NCBI GenBank assembly: GCA_951799425.1
Contig: OX637403.1
Coordinates: 30,358,811-30,422,810, forward strand
Direction: 5' to 3'
DNA length: 64,000 nt
DNA from: Ilex aquifolium
Lineage: Eukaryota; Streptophyta; Magnoliopsida; Aquifoliales; Aquifoliaceae
Position numbers and translations under genes: made by a program. The notes under the pieces are model-generated. The model saw nothing but the letters and a program-made list of their open reading frames with translations, was not told the origin of the DNA and ran no database searches. Below, in pieces: positions 60,732 through 64,000 of this stretch (its first letter is position 1; each line of letters begins with the position of its first letter).

Positions 60732-61586
60732 ATGGATCCAATAACAGCATCAGCGCATGGCCTTTCACTCCCACCTCCATTTAATACCAGAGATTTCACT
60801 CTGCAACACCACCAATTTCACCACCAGAATTCAGAAGATGATGAAAGCGGCACGAGTGGTCTAAACATGGGACAGAACCGAGATCGTGACGATATCATAA
60901 ACCCCGGCGAAGGCAGAGAAAGTTTCGCAGAAACTGGTGACGGCGACATGACAAGAAGGCCCCGGGGAAGACCCGCCGGATCAAAGAACAAGCCCAGGCC
61001 ACCGATCATCATCTCTCGTGATAGTGCCAATGCCTTGAGAACCCATGTCATGGAGGTTTCAGATGGGTGCGATATCATGGAGGGCATAGCAAATTTTGCT
61101 CGAAGAAGACAGAGAGGGGTCTGCATTATGAGTGGAAGTGGCACTGTAACTAATGTAACCCTAAGACAACCGGCCTCACCTGGTGCAATTGTGAATTTAC
61201 GTGGGCGGTTTGAGATCTTATCCTTATCTGGGTCATTTCTGCCACCACCAGCGCCACCATCCGCGACCGGGCTGACCATATACCTAGCCGGAGGACAAGG
61301 GCAAGTGGTGGGTGGTGCCGTGGCTGGGGTGCTTCTGGCTTCAGGTCCGGTGGTGATTATGGCTGCCTCATTTAGTAATGCTGCATATGAGAGGCTTCCA
61401 TTAGAAGAGGAAGAGAATGCTCTTCCAATTCAAGATGGTTCTCTTGGATCTCCAGGAGGGTTGGGACAGCAACAACAGCCACTATTGACAGACCCATCAC
61501 TATTCCATGGCATGTCGCCTAACCTTCTCAACTCCATTCAATTGCCAGCTGAAGCTTATTGGGCCACCGGTCGTCCTCCATACTAG
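60732..61586 (+). CDS. AHL26: AHL26-type AT-hook motif nuclear-localized protein
   Basis: This is a single-exon gene of 284 residues, as is usual for clade-A AHL genes. The protein is predicted to be nuclear and to bind AT-rich DNA as part of AHL/TCP-type complexes. The AT-hook lies at residues 75-88, [14 protein letters not shown], with the RGRP core at 78-81. The PPC/DUF296 domain runs from about 103 to 225 and contains [29 protein letters not shown] and [19 protein letters not shown] (GRFEIL at 158-163). The N-terminal [17 protein letters not shown] and the C-terminal YWATGRPPY match AHL26 in particular. The start is the first ATG of the frame, and an in-frame TGA lies close upstream. A Mutator-like MITE sits in the promoter region. 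Confidence 0.95.
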   Translation: MDPITASAHGLSLPPPFNTRDFTLQHHQFHHQNSEDDESGTSGLNMGQNRDRDDIINPGEGRESFAETGDGDMTRRPRGRPAGSKNKPRPPIIISRDSANALRTHVMEVSDGCDIMEGIANFARRRQRGVCIMSGSGTVTNVTLRQPASPGAIVNLRGRFEILSLSGSFLPPPAPPSATGLTIYLAGGQGQVVGGAVAGVLLASGPVVIMAASFSNAAYERLPLEEEENALPIQDGSLGSPGGLGQQQQPLLTDPSLFHGMSPNLLNSIQLPAEAYWATGRPPY

Positions 61587-62340
61587 CTGAGAAACTAATC
61601 ATCGACTGTTTCTCTTGCTCCATTGTGACTTGGAGGAGAGCACGGTTCAAGTCATAGAAATAATCTCTTTGCTTACAGGGTTAAGGTTACATACATCTAA
61701 TCCTCTCTAAACTCTGCAATGATAGTAATCTCGTGCATTGTGTACACCATTTACTATTTACCATCTTTTAGCTCACCAAGAACTCGTAGCAATTTTTTTA
61801 GGAAGAAGAACTTTGGTTTGTTGAGATTTTCAGGTTGATTCGTTTCCTTTCTCTCCATCTTTCTTTATATTTTATGTTAGTTTTGTGTTTGAAGTTTGAC
61901 AATCTATTGGTATGCCTTTTTTAAATTGAAGAACTTTGTGAATTGTTGTTTTCTTGGTGGGTTCTGTTTTATGAGAACAATTGAGGCAATTTGTTGAAAC
62001 AAATCCATAAGAAGAAGGAACAAAGTGATCATCAACTAGTGAGATAAATCTCCAATCTCTCTCTCACACTAACACTGGAAGAAGGTTTAGGGTCTGCCCT
62101 TTCTTTTCACACACTCAGAAAACAACCTATGCATTCCTCAATGTCGTGAAAACCCATCATCATTTCGGCATTCATTTTATCAGAAGAGGAACAACATTTT
62201 ATGTAATTATGTTGATCAAAACTAATGTTGTTATGGTGTTGTGTTAGTAAACTGATGTAATAAAAGGAGGCCACCGACTGTTTCAATGAATTGGTAGTCA
62301 ACTACTTACAATAAGAATATATATACGCATATGGGCGTTA
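61587..62340. other. AHL26 3' region
   Basis: No other coding similarity was recognised. The first part probably contains the AHL26 3' untranslated region. Confidence 0.45.
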
Positions 62341-62344
62341 TAGT

Positions 62345-62693
62345 TTCTAACTTAATTTCTAACCATTTTCTTTTTATATTTGAGGGTTTTTCTTGGTAGA
62401 AAAGATAGAAAGTAGGAGAAATACACTTTTTTATTTTTAAAAGAATGAAAGTATGAGGGATACACTTTCTATCCTCAAAAGAAGGAAAGTAAAAATGATA
62501 CGTTTTTCTTTCTTCGTGTTTGATAGGATGGATGAAAAATAAAAATAATTAATTTTTTTTTATATTGGTAAGATAGAAAAAATATTTTTTTATTTATTAT
62601 TTATTTATTATTTTTAAAAAATATATATATAAATACATATTTTATCATTATATTTATATATAAAATTAATGTATAGATATTATGTAATTAATA

Positions 62694-62739
<46 letters not shown>

Positions 62740-62960
62740 AAAGATATATAAATAAATAAGATATATTTCAACACAAATAATTAACTTTTCATCCATTTTC
62801 CTTCTAATTTTGGAGGGATTAATTTTAGTGAGTTGGAAGAAAAGTTCATCCATTTACTTTTCCATTATTCTTATTTTTCTTCCTTATCAAACATAATGTT
62901 GTATATATCCCTCAAACTTTTCATCCTTTTATTTTTCTATCGTACCAAATAGAGTATTAG
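62345..62960. mobile_element. Probable MITE-like AT-rich repeat with a TA microsatellite
   Basis: The facing motifs GTGTTTGATAGGATGGATG (about 62517) and CATCCTTTTATTTTTCTATC (about 62923-62942) suggest inverted ends. The interior holds a pure TA run of about 40 bases at 62698-62737. Its style resembles the 42.9/43.9-kb MITE pair. Ends are not exact. Confidence 0.4.
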
Positions 62961-63341
62961 GGTTAGCTATGAAAAGATAGACATTAGCCACATTTGCATT
63001 GTTCTTGAGGTCAACTTACGGAGGGATATCGGGGTCAACTTACGCGCATATCGATTAATCTTCTCTTTACCAATAGGTCTTTGGTCTAATGGTACTCCTT
63101 GACTTGTGAATGTTTTGCTCTCTTTAGGTCAATAGTTCTAGTCCCCCTCCCCTTTCCCATCCCCCCCAAAAAAAGAGACTAATCCCTTCTTTAGTCCAGT
63201 CAAGAACAGAAAAAGAAGCTCCTTTTAGTGACGGTCATCAGAGCCTAAGCTACACCATAGACTCTAAACCTCTTTCACTCCCGCAATGGAAGATGATAGA
63301 CTAATTTTCCCGCAAGACTCATATAAGACCAATGACCAATA
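62961..63341. other. Probable internal part of a truncated LTR element
   Basis: No coding frame. A tRNA-like stretch (TTGGTCTAATGGTACTCC ... AGTTCTAGTCCC) lies at about 63072-63145. It lacks a credible cloverleaf and is not called a tRNA. Being next to the primer-binding site at 63342, it may be the 5' leader of the LTR element to its right. Confidence 0.35.
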
Positions 63342-63352
63342 CTCTGATACCA
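63342..63352 (-). other. Retrotransposon primer-binding site (initiator Met tRNA type)
   Basis: The minus strand reads TGGTATCAGAG three bases from the LTR end at 63356. This is the usual complement to initiator tRNA-Met. Confidence 0.7.
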
Positions 63353-63355
63353 AAT

Positions 63356-64000
63356 TGTAACGTTCCTAAAATCGGGGGTCTTTTGTCAATCCGTTGATCA
63401 CCCATCAACCCACCAAAGTACCTGTGAATGTTGCATAACCCAACACCACGACATAAGATCCCTTTCACCGGGATCATAAACAACACAGAGTTTGGGCAAA
63501 GTCTCCCTTGTATTGGGCACTCACAAACGCATAACCAGTATACATTTCAATCACTTGACCATTTCAAGTTCCTATATACATCAACATCCTTTGAACAAAA
63601 GGACTCAAGGCCCGAAGACTTGGACAAGATTATTTTAAATTTTTGAAAATTTAAGAGAACCTACCGGTAGATGATCAACGTTCTACCGGTAGAAGAATTT
63701 CAAATAGCTTTTCTACCAGTAGAACGTTAATTATCTACCGGTAGGTCTACTTAAATTTTCAGAAATTTAAAATAATCTTGTCAAGCCTTGAGTCCTTTTG
63801 TTTAAAGGATGTAAATTGAGTAATATTAAGGATAAATTGATGTATATAGGACCTTGGAATGGTCAAGTGATTGAAATGTACAAAGGTTATGCGTTTGCGA
63901 GTGCCCGGTACAAGGGAGACTCTGGCCAAACTCTATGTTGTTTATGATTCCGGTGAAGGGGATGTTATACCGTGGTGTCGGGTTATGCGGCATTCACGTG
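63356..64000 (-). mobile_element. LTR end of a second retrotransposon, cut by the window
   Basis: The plus strand starts TGTAACGTTCCTAAAATCGG, with TG next to the primer-binding site, so this is the inner end of a 5' LTR in minus orientation. The TGTAAC start resembles many plant Ty3/Gypsy LTRs, but no coding domain is present to confirm the class. From about 63421 the sequence is part of a large inverted repeat. Confidence 0.55.
63419..64000. repeat. Large inverted repeat, arms of about 290 bp
   Basis: The left arm (about 63419-63699) and right arm (about 63703-64000) are imperfect reverse complements over their whole visible length. Examples are GCATAACCC...ACACCACG against CGTGGTGTCGGGTTATGC, and ACAAAAGGACTCAAGG against CCTTGAGTCCTTTTGT. 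Short indels separate matching blocks. The centre near 63701 is flanked by CTACCGGTAG palindromes. The right arm runs off the window. Confidence 0.88.

Noticed and set aside
63067..63150. Possible tRNA gene
   Set aside because: A-box-like and B-box-like stretches are present, but acceptor and anticodon stems do not pair convincingly.
1..64000. CRISPR array, operon or phage-like defence system
   Set aside because: The sequence is plant nuclear DNA; the tandem repeats seen lack regular spacers and no relevant proteins are present.

Overview
The window is nuclear DNA from a dicot plant. It has AT-rich intergenic sequence, GT-AG introns, polypyrimidine microsatellites, several classes of plant transposons, and conserved plant genes whose products match known Arabidopsis families along their full length. 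The species cannot be named from the sequence.

Five conserved genes make up the backbone. CLPR2 (1824-5281, +) is a nine-exon gene for a non-catalytic subunit of the plastid Clp protease core. An AHL1-type AT-hook/PPC DNA-binding protein (8109-12729, -) has five exons. ACR8 (24274-26789, -) is a seven-exon gene for a four-ACT-domain protein. A BASS5-type plastid carrier (51275-54772, +) has a disrupted reading frame and no visible transit-peptide exon. An intronless AHL26-type AT-hook/PPC gene lies at 60732-61586 (+). As I recall the Arabidopsis map, CLPR2 and ACR8 are immediate neighbours on chromosome 1 (At1g12410/At1g12420), and BASS5, AHL26 and AHL1 lie together on chromosome 4 (At4g12030/12050/12080). 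The window therefore reads as an unsplit version of a block that Arabidopsis keeps as two complementary pieces.

Most of the remaining sequence is transposon-derived, and many insertions keep readable target-site duplications (TSDs). The most unusual is a 2.23-kb hAT-like element at 27255-29485, with an 8-bp TSD. It carries two unrelated captured host gene fragments in opposite orientations: the signal peptide and LRR N-terminal cap of a GHR1-type receptor kinase, and the first 32 residues of a SKP1-type protein. Both are still open reading frames. A Copia retrotransposon (44439-49117, 298-bp LTRs, 5-bp TSD) sits at the edge of a segment duplicated at about 57.9-58.9 kb, and that paralogue preserves the empty site. 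Other elements include two SINE families, 132-bp mini-Helitrons, several hAT, PIF/Harbinger-like and Mutator-like MITEs (some nested), a 5'-truncated LINE with an RNase H remnant, and a CACTA-like remnant.

The right edge holds a retrotransposon LTR end with a primer-binding site, running into a nearly symmetric inverted repeat with arms of about 290 bp that is cut off by the window. The genes do not form an operon-like system. Two encode plastid proteins (CLPR2, BASS5-like), two encode AHL chromatin proteins from different clades, and one encodes a putative amino-acid-responsive regulator.
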